Part shown: positions 22,993 through 31,067 of the stretch, piece by piece
How the letters are laid out: each line of letters begins with the position of its first letter
How positions within the stretch are numbered: position 1 is the stretch's first letter
Translations under genes and position numbers: made by a program
Origin: Planctomycetota bacterium
Lineage (GTDB): Bacteria; Planctomycetota; B15-G4; JADJEK01
NCBI GenBank assembly: GCA_016213895.1
Contig: JACQZJ010000072.1
Coordinates: 21,064-56,906, forward strand
Direction: 5' to 3'
Length of the DNA: 35,843 nucleotides
The notes under the pieces: generated by a model
The model's input: the letters and a program-made list of their open reading frames with translations, nothing else
The model's database searches: none
What the model was told of the DNA's origin: nothing

Positions 22993-23021
22993 TTGAGACC
23001 TCCGGTCCGACCTGCTACGAC
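22993..23021 (+). promoter_or_regulatory. Candidate promoter of the O-antigen ligase-like gene
   Basis: TTGAGA (22993-22998, 5 of 6), a 17-base spacer, and TACGAC (23016-23021, 3 of 6). The GTG start at 23028 would coincide with the expected transcription start, and no Shine-Dalgarno sequence is seen, so a leaderless transcript is suggested. Confidence 0.4.
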
Positions 23022-23027
23022 GCTGCC

Positions 23028-24455
23028 GTGAGCAGACCTGACGCTGGTCCGCCCGCTCTCGCCGGGGCCATGAGCGCCTGCGCCGCGGGCCTTCTCGCCG
23101 CGCTACTCTGCGCTCTCGCGCTCTACTTCGCCCAGGCGAGCGGCTCGCTGCAGCAGGCCGCCCTCGCCGCAGGAGTGGTGCTTGCCGCCGCGCTCGTCGC
23201 GGCCGCGGCGCTTCTCTGGCGGCGCAGGCTCGACGCGTTCCGCCTGGCGTCTCTTCCCGCCCTCGCGCTCATCGCGGCCGCGGCCGCGGCGTACGGCGGG
23301 GCCGCTCTCCCGGCCGACGTGCACCTGCGCACGATCGGGCGCCCGCCCGAGTTCGTTTGGCCGCTGGCGTCTTGCCTCGCGCTCGCGGTCGTGCTGCAGC
23401 TCGTGCTGGTCGCGCGCGGAGAAGGCCCGGCGCGCGCCGGCCTGCTGGTGCTGCTCCCGGCCCTCACCCTCGAGGGGCTGCCGCTCGGCGCCCCGCCGGC
23501 GTTTGCCGCGGCCGCGGGCGGCATCCTGCTGCTCCTCTCCTCGCCCGGGGCGCCGCGGACGAGAGTGCCGCTCCTTCTCCCCATCGGGCTGTTCCTGGCC
23601 TGCTCTGCGCTCTCGACCGCGCTCGCGGCTGACCCGACGCCAGGCGTCGCCGTGGTCCTGCGCCTCGCCGCCCTTTCCTGCGCCTTCGTGCTCATCGCCG
23701 GCGACCCGCAGCCGGAGCGCGCGGCGCGCCTGGGCCTGGCCGCGCTCCTCGCCACGCTCCTCGTCGTGGCGCTGGCCGCGCTCTCCGTGCACTTTCGCCT
23801 GAAGAGCACGCTCGCAGAGTTCGGCGCCGACGCGATGGTCACCGAGCTGTCCCTTTTCGGCCGCCATCCCAACGTCCTCGCGCCCTGGTTCGGCGCGGGC
23901 GCCGTGCTTTGTCTGCACCTCGCCTTCACGCGCGCCTCGCGCCTGCGGCTCCTCGCCCTGCTCGCCATCCTTCCGGCGACCGCATGCCTCTTCCTCACGG
24001 CGTCGCGCCTGGCCATCGCCGCGTCGCTCGCGGGAGTCTTCCTGCCCGTCTTCTTCGGCCTGCGCCGCGCGCGCTGGGTCATGCTCGCGGCGGTCGGCGC
24101 CACGGCCGTGCTCTGTGCCGCGCTGGTCCTTTCTCCGGCCCTCAGGGACAAGACCCTGAACAAGGCGCGCCACGCCAACGTCCTCGGCGAAAGCCACCGC
24201 CTGCACCGCATGGAGACCGCGCTCGCCACGGCAGAGGAGCGCCCCTGGCTCGGCCAGGGGCCGCTCTGCTGGTTCCGCCAGGGGGCCTTCGCCTCGCATT
24301 CGCGCTTCGACGGAGAGAACACCGCCGACCACCCCCACTGCCTGCCGCTCGCGTTGCTCGAGTCGACCGGCATCCTCGGCAGCGCGGCCTTCTTCGCGCT
24401 CCTCCTGGCCGCGGCCCTGCTCCTGCGCCAGAACCTGCGCGATTCCGACGTCTAG
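23028..24455 (+). CDS. O-antigen ligase-like polymerase, membrane part, ended by amber codon
   Basis: 475 residues, about ten to twelve transmembrane helices. The periplasmic loop typical of Wzy/WaaL O-antigen ligases follows helix eight: HANVLGESHRLHRMETALA, then RPWLGQGPLCWFRQG, with the conserved Arg and the His-containing HPHCLPLALLESTGILG segment. It would join or polymerise lipid-linked glycans on the periplasmic side. Starting GTG 23028 has no ribosome binding site. The TAG at 24453-24455 is followed in the same frame by RRQVSAAVASALAVQLLTNL and what look like the last membrane helices of this same domain and then TPRs, so the stop appears to interrupt one longer protein. Confidence 0.75.
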   Translation: MSRPDAGPPALAGAMSACAAGLLAALLCALALYFAQASGSLQQAALAAGVVLAAALVAAAALLWRRRLDAFRLASLPALALIAAAAAAYGGAALPADVHLRTIGRPPEFVWPLASCLALAVVLQLVLVARGEGPARAGLLVLLPALTLEGLPLGAPPAFAAAAGGILLLLSSPGAPRTRVPLLLPIGLFLACSALSTALAADPTPGVAVVLRLAALSCAFVLIAGDPQPERAARLGLAALLATLLVVALAALSVHFRLKSTLAEFGADAMVTELSLFGRHPNVLAPWFGAGAVLCLHLAFTRASRLRLLALLAILPATACLFLTASRLAIAASLAGVFLPVFFGLRRARWVMLAAVGATAVLCAALVLSPALRDKTLNKARHANVLGESHRLHRMETALATAEERPWLGQGPLCWFRQGAFASHSRFDGENTADHPHCLPLALLESTGILGSAAFFALLLAAALLLRQNLRDSDV

Positions 24456-24464
24456 CGCCGCCAG

Positions 24465-25989
24465 GTGTCCGCGGCCGTGGCCTCGGCCCTCGCGGTGCAG
24501 CTCCTGACCAACCTGCTGGACGCGGGAGATGCGCTCGACACGCTCATCCCCTCGCGCCTGCTCATCGACCTCGGCCTGCTCGCCGCCCTGTATCACGCCA
24601 GCCGGCCGCAGGCGCCCTCTTGCGCCTGGAGCGGGCCCGTGCCGCGTTTGGCCGGCGGGCTCCTCCTGACCTCTGCCTCGCTGCTCTTCCTCCTCGGCGA
24701 GGGGCTGATCGAGCAGGGAGCGCTCCTCGCGCGCCATGGCCAGCCGGCCCGCGCCGCCCAGACCCTGAAGACGGCGGCCGCCCTCCTGCCCCACCACGTG
24801 CCGGTGCGCACGCGCCTCATCGGCCTGGGGCTCGCCACGGACGACCTCGCCCTCTCCCGGACGTACCTCCGCGAGGCCGAGGAGCTGGCGCCCGACCTTC
24901 CCGAGCTGCATGAGACGCGAGCGCGCCTGCAGCGGTCGCTCGGCAATCCGGGAGCGGCCATGATCGCCGCACAGACGGCCTTCGATCTCGACCCCACCGG
25001 CCTCACCGGCCTGCGCCTGGCCCCGCTCCTGGCCGAGCTGCGCCTGGCGAACGCCGACCGCGCGGGGGGCGTCCAGGCGCTCGCCGCGGCCGCGCGCCAC
25101 GACTACATGGCGCTCGCGCCGTTCGTCGTGGCCGGCCGCCGGGACGTCCTGCGCGTCGGCCAGGTCGAGGTGCTCCTCGCGGAGCTGCTCGAGGCGCTCG
25201 ACGATCCGCTCGCGCCCGGCGCCTCCGCGCGCGAGCGCCGGCGCGTGCCGCTGCGCGAGTGCGACATCCACCTGCTCCTCGGCAACCACGACGCGGCGCT
25301 TGGCGCCCTCGAGCGCGTGGCCGAGATCGACGGCGAGAAGGGCGTGACCTACCACCAGTTCGCCGCCCGCGTGCTGCTCGCGCGCGGCGATCTCGAGGAA
25401 GCGCTCGCGGCCAACGACCGCGCCATCGAGTGCGTGGACTCGCCCTACCTGCGCTCCGATCGCAGCGACATCCTCATGGCCATGAAGCGCCCGGCGGAGG
25501 CGATGCAGGCCTGCGTCCAGGGCCTCGTGCTCTCCATCGACGCCCACTTCGGCGAGGCCATCTACCGCGACATCCTGAAGAAGCTCGAGCAGGCGAGCGC
25601 GGCCGCCGGGGACGGCGAGAGGCGCCGCGACGCGCTCCACCAGCTCGGTTTCTTCACCCCCGACGACCTGGAGCGCGCCCGCATCCTGATTTCCCTGGCC
25701 GAGGCGGAGCAGGACGCCGGCCGCGCCGGCGCAGCGCGCGCCTCCCTGGAGCGCAGCCTGACGCTCGTCCTCTCGGCCGGCGCCTCCGAGGAGGCGAGCG
25801 CGACCGCGGCCAGCATCGGCCGCGCGCTCGCCGCCGCCAGCCTCGAGCCCGGCAGCCCCAGCGCCCTGGCCGACGAGCTCGGGCGTCGCCCTGCTCGAGG
25901 GCCTGGGCCTCGAGGCGCGCGCGGCCGAGGCGCGGAAGGACCTCGACGCCGCCGAACGCGAGCGCGGCGGCAGGCGCGGCCGCAGGTAG
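24465..25989 (+). pseudogene. C-terminal part of the polymerase: last membrane helices plus TPR region, frameshifted
   Basis: In frame with the preceding gene, ten bases after its TAG. GTG 24465 could restart translation, but it has no ribosome binding site. The text begins with membrane-helix material (ASALAVQLLTNLLDAGDALDT, then LLIDLGLLAALYHA, then LLLTSASLLFLLGEGL) and continues as TPR-like helix pairs over about 400 residues. Near 25874-25890 the frame must shift by one base to continue naturally as GVALLEGLGLEARAAEARKD and end at TAG 25987-25989. Without the shift the frame turns Arg/Pro-rich and runs to 26246, overlapping the next gene on the opposite strand by 224 bases. Membrane polymerases fused to TPRs are known in this family. 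Both lesions could be real or assembly errors. Confidence 0.65.
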
Positions 25990-26022
25990 AAGAACGGCCC
26001 GAGCCGCGCCCGCGCCCGCGCG

Positions 26023-28092
26023 TCACTCCGCGCCGAGGGCCTGGAGCAGCGCCCGCGCCTGCGCCAGGTCAGGATCGAGACGCAGCGCCGCGCGCGCGTT
26101 CTCCACGGCCTCGGTGCGGCGCTCGGGCTCACGCGAGCAGAGATACGCCAGGCGGAACCAGGTCAGGGCCTCGTCCTCCTTCAGGTCGACGGCGGCGCGC
26201 AGGTCGGCCTCCGCCTCCTTGGTGCGCCCGAGCAGGAGCTTCGTGAGCCCGCGCTCGGAGAGCGGCTCGGCCGCCCCCTCAGCCCGCGCCACCGCTTCAT
26301 CGAACGCCGCGACCGCTTCCTGCCGCTTGCCCGCAGCCAGCCGCGCCAGCCCCAGCTCGAACCACGGCTCGTACAGGTCGGGATTGACGCGCACCGCCTC
26401 CTCGCAGGCGCTCGCCGCCTGGTCGAAGCGGCCGAGAGCCTGCAGGAAACGCGCGCGGTTGAGCTCGGCGATCGGCTCGGAGCGCCGCCAGAAGGTCGAC
26501 GGCTCCGTGCGCGCGACCGGCGCGAAGCGCCCTTCCTCGAGCGCGAGCTTGAGGTCGCAGCGACGCGCCCACTCGTCCGGCGCGGAGGCGCGCGCGACGA
26601 TGACGCACGCGTGCCGGCCGAGGAAGACCGGCGCCCAACGCCCGTCCTGGAGCAGCATCGCCGTCAAGGCGTGTCCGGGCTTGAGCAGGAACTGCGTGAT
26701 GCCGTACTTCGCGACCAGCTCGTCGAGGCCGGCTTCCCCCTGGACCGCGCGCGCGTACTCCCGCAGGAACGAGACGTCGTAGCCCGCGGTATTGCCGTCG
26801 ATGAAAGGCGCGCGCCCGGGCCAAACCCGGCCGGTGAAGTACGAGCCGAAGGAAAACGAGTTGAAGAGCGCGCCCGGCGGCAGCTCGGCCAGCAGGAAGT
26901 CGATCTCCAGGTCCGGATGGGCGAGCGCCGACATGCCGGCGCCGAAGTGCTTGGGCAGGCGGTCGTTGACCGCGAGCCGGCCGGTGGCGTGCAGGAAGCC
27001 GAGCCAGAGCGCGAGCGCGAGCGCCGCGACGCCGAGAAGAAAGGCGGCCGGGCGCCGGGCGCGCTTCACCGCGCCCGGCAGCGCCGCCGCGCCCACGCAC
27101 AGCCAGCGCGCGGCGAGCGGAGCGGCCACCACCGCGAAGAGCGAGACGTTCCGCCGCAGGGTCAGGGACATGAGGCAAAGCATCGCGACCGGCAGGACCT
27201 CGACCAGGCGCGCGCGGCGGTGGGCGAGAAGCAGCGCCGCGCCGGCGAGAGCCAGGAGCACGCGGTACGCCGCGAGGTCGGAGGGCAGGACCGGGTAGTA
27301 GCTGAAGGGCCGCGCGAACTCCACGATCGCCTCGGAGTAGAACGCGAAGTTCGCGCGCAGGTCGAGGAGGATCTCGACCGGCGACCAGACGAGCCCGGCG
27401 CCGTACGGGTTCACGAAGCAGACGAGCAGCAGCGCGAGCAGCAGGAGGAGCCGCCGGCCCACCGCGCCGCGCGCCTCCCCGTGGAACAGGCGATCGAGGA
27501 CCGCGCCAACCGCGGTCGCGGCCGCGAGCAAGGGACCGAGGACGAAGTAGCCGTGCAGGTTGACCCACGCGATCTGCAAGGCGACGAGCAGCAGCACCTC
27601 GCGGCGGCAGGGAGCGGCCGGCCGCGCAAGCACGCGGCCGAAGAGCGCGAGGAAGAGGAGGGTGAAGAGCTCCGGCCGGAAGGCGAAGCGCTCGCTCGAG
27701 GCGGCCAGGGCCAGGACGCCGAAAAGCGAGGCCGCGGCCTGTTGCGGCGCGGGCGCGCGGCGCAGCGGGACCAGGACCAGCGCCAGGCAGGCGAGCAGCA
27801 GGGCGCGGAGCAGGACGGTGGGCGCGGGGCCGAGGCCGTCCACGAGCAGGCTCGCCAGCACGTGGAAGAGCCACTTGTCGTCCACGAAGGGGCGATCCTG
27901 GTGGATCGCCGAGAACACGTTCGCCACCGGCACCGCGCGCTGTTCCAGGATCCAGCGGCCGGCGGCGCGCGCCAGCCCGAGGTCGTAGTCGTAGAGGTCG
28001 AAGACGCCGAAGAGCGCGGCGAGCAGCACGGTCGCCAGGGCGGCGGCGCCCGCCAGGAGGCAGAGCGGCGCGGGCTCGCGCTCGCTGCTCAT
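26023..28092 (-). CDS. GT-C-like polytopic membrane protein with C-terminal TPRs
   Basis: 689 residues. The first 430 or so hold about ten transmembrane helices. The first loop carries LARAAGRWILEQRAVPVANV and FVDDKWLFHVL, the layout of GT-C type lipid-phosphosugar glycosyltransferases and related proteins (acidic residues after helix one, a W-x-x-H motif before helix two). A periplasmic domain follows with PPGALFNSFSFGSYFTGRVW and RAPFIDGNTAGYDVSFL. The last 140 residues are four TPR units (for example FDQAASACEEAVRVNPDLYE and RTKEAEADLRAAVDLKEDE). A sugar transferase or a glycan-assembly scaffold is likely; donor and acceptor are unknown. ATG 28092 overlaps the stop of the SGNH-like gene in ATGA. 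Confidence 0.7.
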   Translation of the reverse strand: MSSEREPAPLCLLAGAAALATVLLAALFGVFDLYDYDLGLARAAGRWILEQRAVPVANVFSAIHQDRPFVDDKWLFHVLASLLVDGLGPAPTVLLRALLLACLALVLVPLRRAPAPQQAAASLFGVLALAASSERFAFRPELFTLLFLALFGRVLARPAAPCRREVLLLVALQIAWVNLHGYFVLGPLLAAATAVGAVLDRLFHGEARGAVGRRLLLLLALLLVCFVNPYGAGLVWSPVEILLDLRANFAFYSEAIVEFARPFSYYPVLPSDLAAYRVLLALAGAALLLAHRRARLVEVLPVAMLCLMSLTLRRNVSLFAVVAAPLAARWLCVGAAALPGAVKRARRPAAFLLGVAALALALWLGFLHATGRLAVNDRLPKHFGAGMSALAHPDLEIDFLLAELPPGALFNSFSFGSYFTGRVWPGRAPFIDGNTAGYDVSFLREYARAVQGEAGLDELVAKYGITQFLLKPGHALTAMLLQDGRWAPVFLGRHACVIVARASAPDEWARRCDLKLALEEGRFAPVARTEPSTFWRRSEPIAELNRARFLQALGRFDQAASACEEAVRVNPDLYEPWFELGLARLAAGKRQEAVAAFDEAVARAEGAAEPLSERGLTKLLLGRTKEAEADLRAAVDLKEDEALTWFRLAYLCSREPERRTEAVENARAALRLDPDLAQARALLQALGAE

Positions 28093-29969
28093 CGCCCGGC
28101 CCGCCGGCGCTCGCGCAGAGCCAAGAGGACCGCCGGCAGGATCTCCTGCGCCAGGCGGAGCGGCGTCGCGACGTCGACGCATCGGCAGCCGAGACGGCCT
28201 GCCGCCAGTTCCACGGCCGCGCACAGGTCCGCGCCGCCCGCCACGCCCCCGGCCCCGGGCCACGCGACGAGGACGAGGTCGATTCCGCGCGCGGCCAGGA
28301 GGTCGGCGCTGGGCCGCAGGCAGCGCTGCAGCGCCTCGGCGAGCGGCGGCGCGCGATCGAGGCCCCTCTCGTCCGCAAGCATGTCGCGGAGCGTCCGCCA
28401 GTAGTCCTTGGCCGAGATGCGCGCCAGGTAGCCCTCGACGTCGACCTCGGCCTCGAGGCGGAGCGCGTCCGGACCCACGGTCAAGACGACGACGTCCGGG
28501 TCGTAACCGAGCAGCACCTCCGCCAGGAAACCGGAAAGCGCCGCGAGCGGCGCGCCCGGCCAGGCGGCGTTGATGACGCGCACCGAGCCGAGGTCCGCGC
28601 CTTCTTCCAGCCGCGCGGCGACCTCGGCCGGGAAGTCGCGGCCGTCTTCGCCCGGACCGGCCGTCTCGCCCGCGCCGAGGAAGACCACGCGCAGCTCCTG
28701 CGGCGGCTTCTCCACGGGCGCGCTCCCGGACTGGAAGCCATGCCGCGCCAGGTAGGGATTCCCGTCGCGGAACGCCGGATGCTGGATGTAGGCGAGGTCC
28801 CGCTCCATGCGGCTCCCGGACCAGGCGCGGAGGTCGCCGCGCGCGCCCGCGGCAGGCGCGGGCCAGGCCCAGATGACGCCGCCCGCGCCCGCGAAAGCGA
28901 GCGCCGGCAGGATCAGGAAAGCCCAGGGAGACGAGCAGCGGCGCAGCGCCAGAGCGGGCGCGAGCAGCAGCAAGACGCCGAGCGACAGGAGCTCCGCGCG
29001 CGCCACGGCCGCGTGTGCGGAGGCCGGGGCAGAGAGGGCCAAGGCCGCGCCCATAGGCATAGAAGTCAAGGCGGCGAGGCCCAGGGACTCGCGGAAGCGC
29101 AGCGGCGTGAGCCCGGCCTGCAGCAGGCCGAAGAGCAGCAGGAAGAAGAGCGGCGCGAGAGCGAGGACCAGGCGCAGGCCGCCCGGCGAGGGCACCGGGT
29201 CGAGGCGCGCGACCTCCACCTCGCTCACGAGCAGCCGCCCACGCGCCGCGAGCAGGACCGCCTCCCCGCGCGAGAAGGCGCGGTTTCGCGCCTCGGCCAC
29301 CAGGCGGCCGTCGAGCCAGGCGCTGTAGCTCCCGCCCTGGGCGCGCAGGCGCAGCGCGTGCTCGTCGCGCGCGAAGCGCACGTCGCTCCGGTCGGGCGTG
29401 AAGTTCAGCGAATCCACGCCGGAGCCGATGCGCGCGAACGCCGCCGCGCTCTCCTCGTAGAAGGAGGTGCGGAAGCGCGGATCGCAGCCAGTGAAGAAGG
29501 CGATCCCCTCGGCGCGTTCCTCGCTGGCAGGCGGCGCATGCAGGCGCGCCTCGAGCACGGATGCGAATCCCGGCTTGATGCGCAGGCACAGATCGAAATC
29601 GGTCAGGTCGAGCGGAATGGGGAGGGCGTTGCCCTGGTCGAGGAGCAGCGGGCCGGCCTCACGGAAGGCGGCCGCAGCCTCGGGCGCCGCGCCGCTGGCG
29701 GGAGCGGGCGCGCGGCGAGCGTCCCGCTGCACCATGAGGGCGCCGGTACCCGCGGCCACGGCCAGGAACACGGCGAGCGCCAGCCAGCGGAGCAGGGGCC
29801 GGGCGCTTGCAGTCCGATCCGCGCCGCGCCAAAGCGCGAGGAGCAGCCCTGCGGCCGCGCAGAGCGGCGCGAGCAGGAGCGGCCGTGCGCGGCTGTCCGG
29901 GGCAACGGCGAGCAAGACCGCGGCCGCGGCCGCCGCGAGCACGCACGCCGCCGCCAGGCGCCTTGTCAA
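28089..29969 (-). CDS. Membrane protein with a degenerate SGNH-hydrolase-like domain
   Basis: 626 residues from TTG 29969, chosen because GGAGGGG lies 8 bases upstream and the codon overlaps the preceding stop (TTGA). Two N-terminal membrane helices, a beta-rich periplasmic domain (about 90-270, with SAWLDGRLVAEARNRAFSRG, a concanavalin-like pattern), and a second group of membrane helices (about 275-400) precede a C-terminal SGNH-like domain. There the usual block I G-x-S-x-T becomes FLGAGETAGPG, block III G-x-N-D becomes VLTVGPDAL, and no D-x-x-H pair is visible at the end. The catalytic Ser and Asn positions are therefore lost. It may be a non-enzymatic relative of the acyl-transfer proteins (AlgX/DltD/OafA type) of polysaccharide loci. 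Function unknown. Confidence 0.65.
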   Translation of the reverse strand: MTRRLAAACVLAAAAAAVLLAVAPDSRARPLLLAPLCAAAGLLLALWRGADRTASARPLLRWLALAVFLAVAAGTGALMVQRDARRAPAPASGAAPEAAAAFREAGPLLLDQGNALPIPLDLTDFDLCLRIKPGFASVLEARLHAPPASEERAEGIAFFTGCDPRFRTSFYEESAAAFARIGSGVDSLNFTPDRSDVRFARDEHALRLRAQGGSYSAWLDGRLVAEARNRAFSRGEAVLLAARGRLLVSEVEVARLDPVPSPGGLRLVLALAPLFFLLLFGLLQAGLTPLRFRESLGLAALTSMPMGAALALSAPASAHAAVARAELLSLGVLLLLAPALALRRCSSPWAFLILPALAFAGAGGVIWAWPAPAAGARGDLRAWSGSRMERDLAYIQHPAFRDGNPYLARHGFQSGSAPVEKPPQELRVVFLGAGETAGPGEDGRDFPAEVAARLEEGADLGSVRVINAAWPGAPLAALSGFLAEVLLGYDPDVVVLTVGPDALRLEAEVDVEGYLARISAKDYWRTLRDMLADERGLDRAPPLAEALQRCLRPSADLLAARGIDLVLVAWPGAGGVAGGADLCAAVELAAGRLGCRCVDVATPLRLAQEILPAVLLALRERRRAGR

Positions 29970-31035
29970 GGGTGCCCCTCCGCCAGGCCGAGGCAGTCGA
30001 GCAGGCGCTCGGCCGCGTGCGCCGCGGCATCTCCTGGGTGGTAGAAGAAGTCCTCTGCCGCGGCGCGGCGCACCTCCGCGCGCTCCTCGGGATGCGCGAG
30101 CGCGTGCGCCACGGCTTCGCCCAGCTCCTCCGCGCGGTCGATGGTCGCGCCCGTCTTCGTGCCCCAGGTCTCGAGGTCGGTCGCGGGCCAGTCCTTCTCC
30201 AGCCCCTCGAGGTCTTTGATGTTCCACCAGGAGCTGATCGTCGGCTGCTCGATCCCCGCCGCCCGCGCGTCGAGCACGACCTTGGAGCGGAGAAAGAGCG
30301 TCTCCGTGCCTTCCTTGGACCGTCGAAGTCGCGCACCAGGCGCTGCCTGGACGTGAGCAGCGGCGGCAGCACGCGCGCCCAGTCGCAGCTCTCCTTCCGC
30401 GGGTCGTACGAGTTGTCGTGCAGCTTGACGAGCGTGTTGACCTCGAGGCGGCCGAGCGCGCGCACGATCTCCTGGCCCTGGCGCTCGAGGCAGCCGCCCT
30501 GGATCCACGTGGGAGCGAACAGCACCGTGGGCAAGGACGGGTCGAGGCCGAGCCCGGCGAGGACCTGCCCGCGGTCGAAGCAGCCCTGCACCAAGGAGTC
30601 GAGCTTCGGCATGCCGACCTTCTCGATGCGCGCGTCGTCCGCGCTGAGCAGCCCCGTCTCGACGAAGCGCCGCGTCATGTACGGCCCGATCATGAACAGC
30701 TTGTCGAAGCGCAGCACCCGCTCCTGCACGGCGAAGTTGCGCAGCGAGAAGCCGTGGAACATGTGCACCTTCACGCGCGCGCGCCGCCCCGAGAGCCGCA
30801 TGTCTGGCGTGACGTAGAGGTCATAGGCGCGCCAGCGCGCCAGCGAGTTCCGCACCAGCCGGCCGCCCTTCAGGTCGAAGGCGCCGTAGACGAGCGCCGG
30901 GTTCTTCCTGCCCTGGTACTTGCCAGTGAAGTGGAACTCGATGCGAGGATCGCGCCGCAGCCGGTCATGGACCGGGGCGAACAGCACGAAGTTCATCGGG
31001 CACTTGGCGAAGAACAGGACCCGTTTTCGTCTCAT
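29966..31035 (-). pseudogene. CDP-glycerol glycerophosphotransferase-like gene, frameshifted
   Basis: The 5' frame runs from ATG 31035 with MRRKRVLFFAKCPMNFVLF, VKVHMFHGFSLRNFAVQERV, LFMIGPYMTRRFVETGLL and KVGMPKLDSL, a clear match to the N-terminal half of CDP-glycerol:poly(glycerophosphate) glycerophosphotransferase-like proteins (COG1887 type). Near 30311-30330 (after RLVRDFDG) the coding sense moves to another frame, which continues with PTISSWWNIKDLEGLEKDW, PATDLETWGTKTGATIDRAE and a typical C-terminus to the TGA at 29966. At the junction the D-x-S-S motif of the family is not seen; the nearest text is LDARAAG. So an indel, probably with local loss, separates two recognisable halves. It would transfer polyol-phosphate units if intact. 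The divergent FAD gene is 32 bases away. Confidence 0.7.
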
Positions 31036-31047
31036 GTCGAGCTGCGG

Positions 31048-31057
31048 ATTGTAGGCT
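31048..31057. promoter_or_regulatory. Overlapping divergent -10 elements
   Basis: On the minus strand TACAAT (31053-31048, 5 of 6 consensus) lies 12 bases before ATG 31035. On the plus strand TAGGCT (31052-31057, weaker) lies 10 bases before ATG 31068. The two overlap in a 32-bp gap, and both would give transcripts with almost no leader. No strong -35 is seen for either. Confidence 0.35.
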
Positions 31058-31067
31058 CTCCGGCGCG

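Noticed and set aside
26611-30044. Long plus-strand frames opposite the glycan genes
   Set aside because: Low-complexity Arg/Glu/Gln/Ala text opposite genes with clear membrane helices and TPRs; shadow frames.
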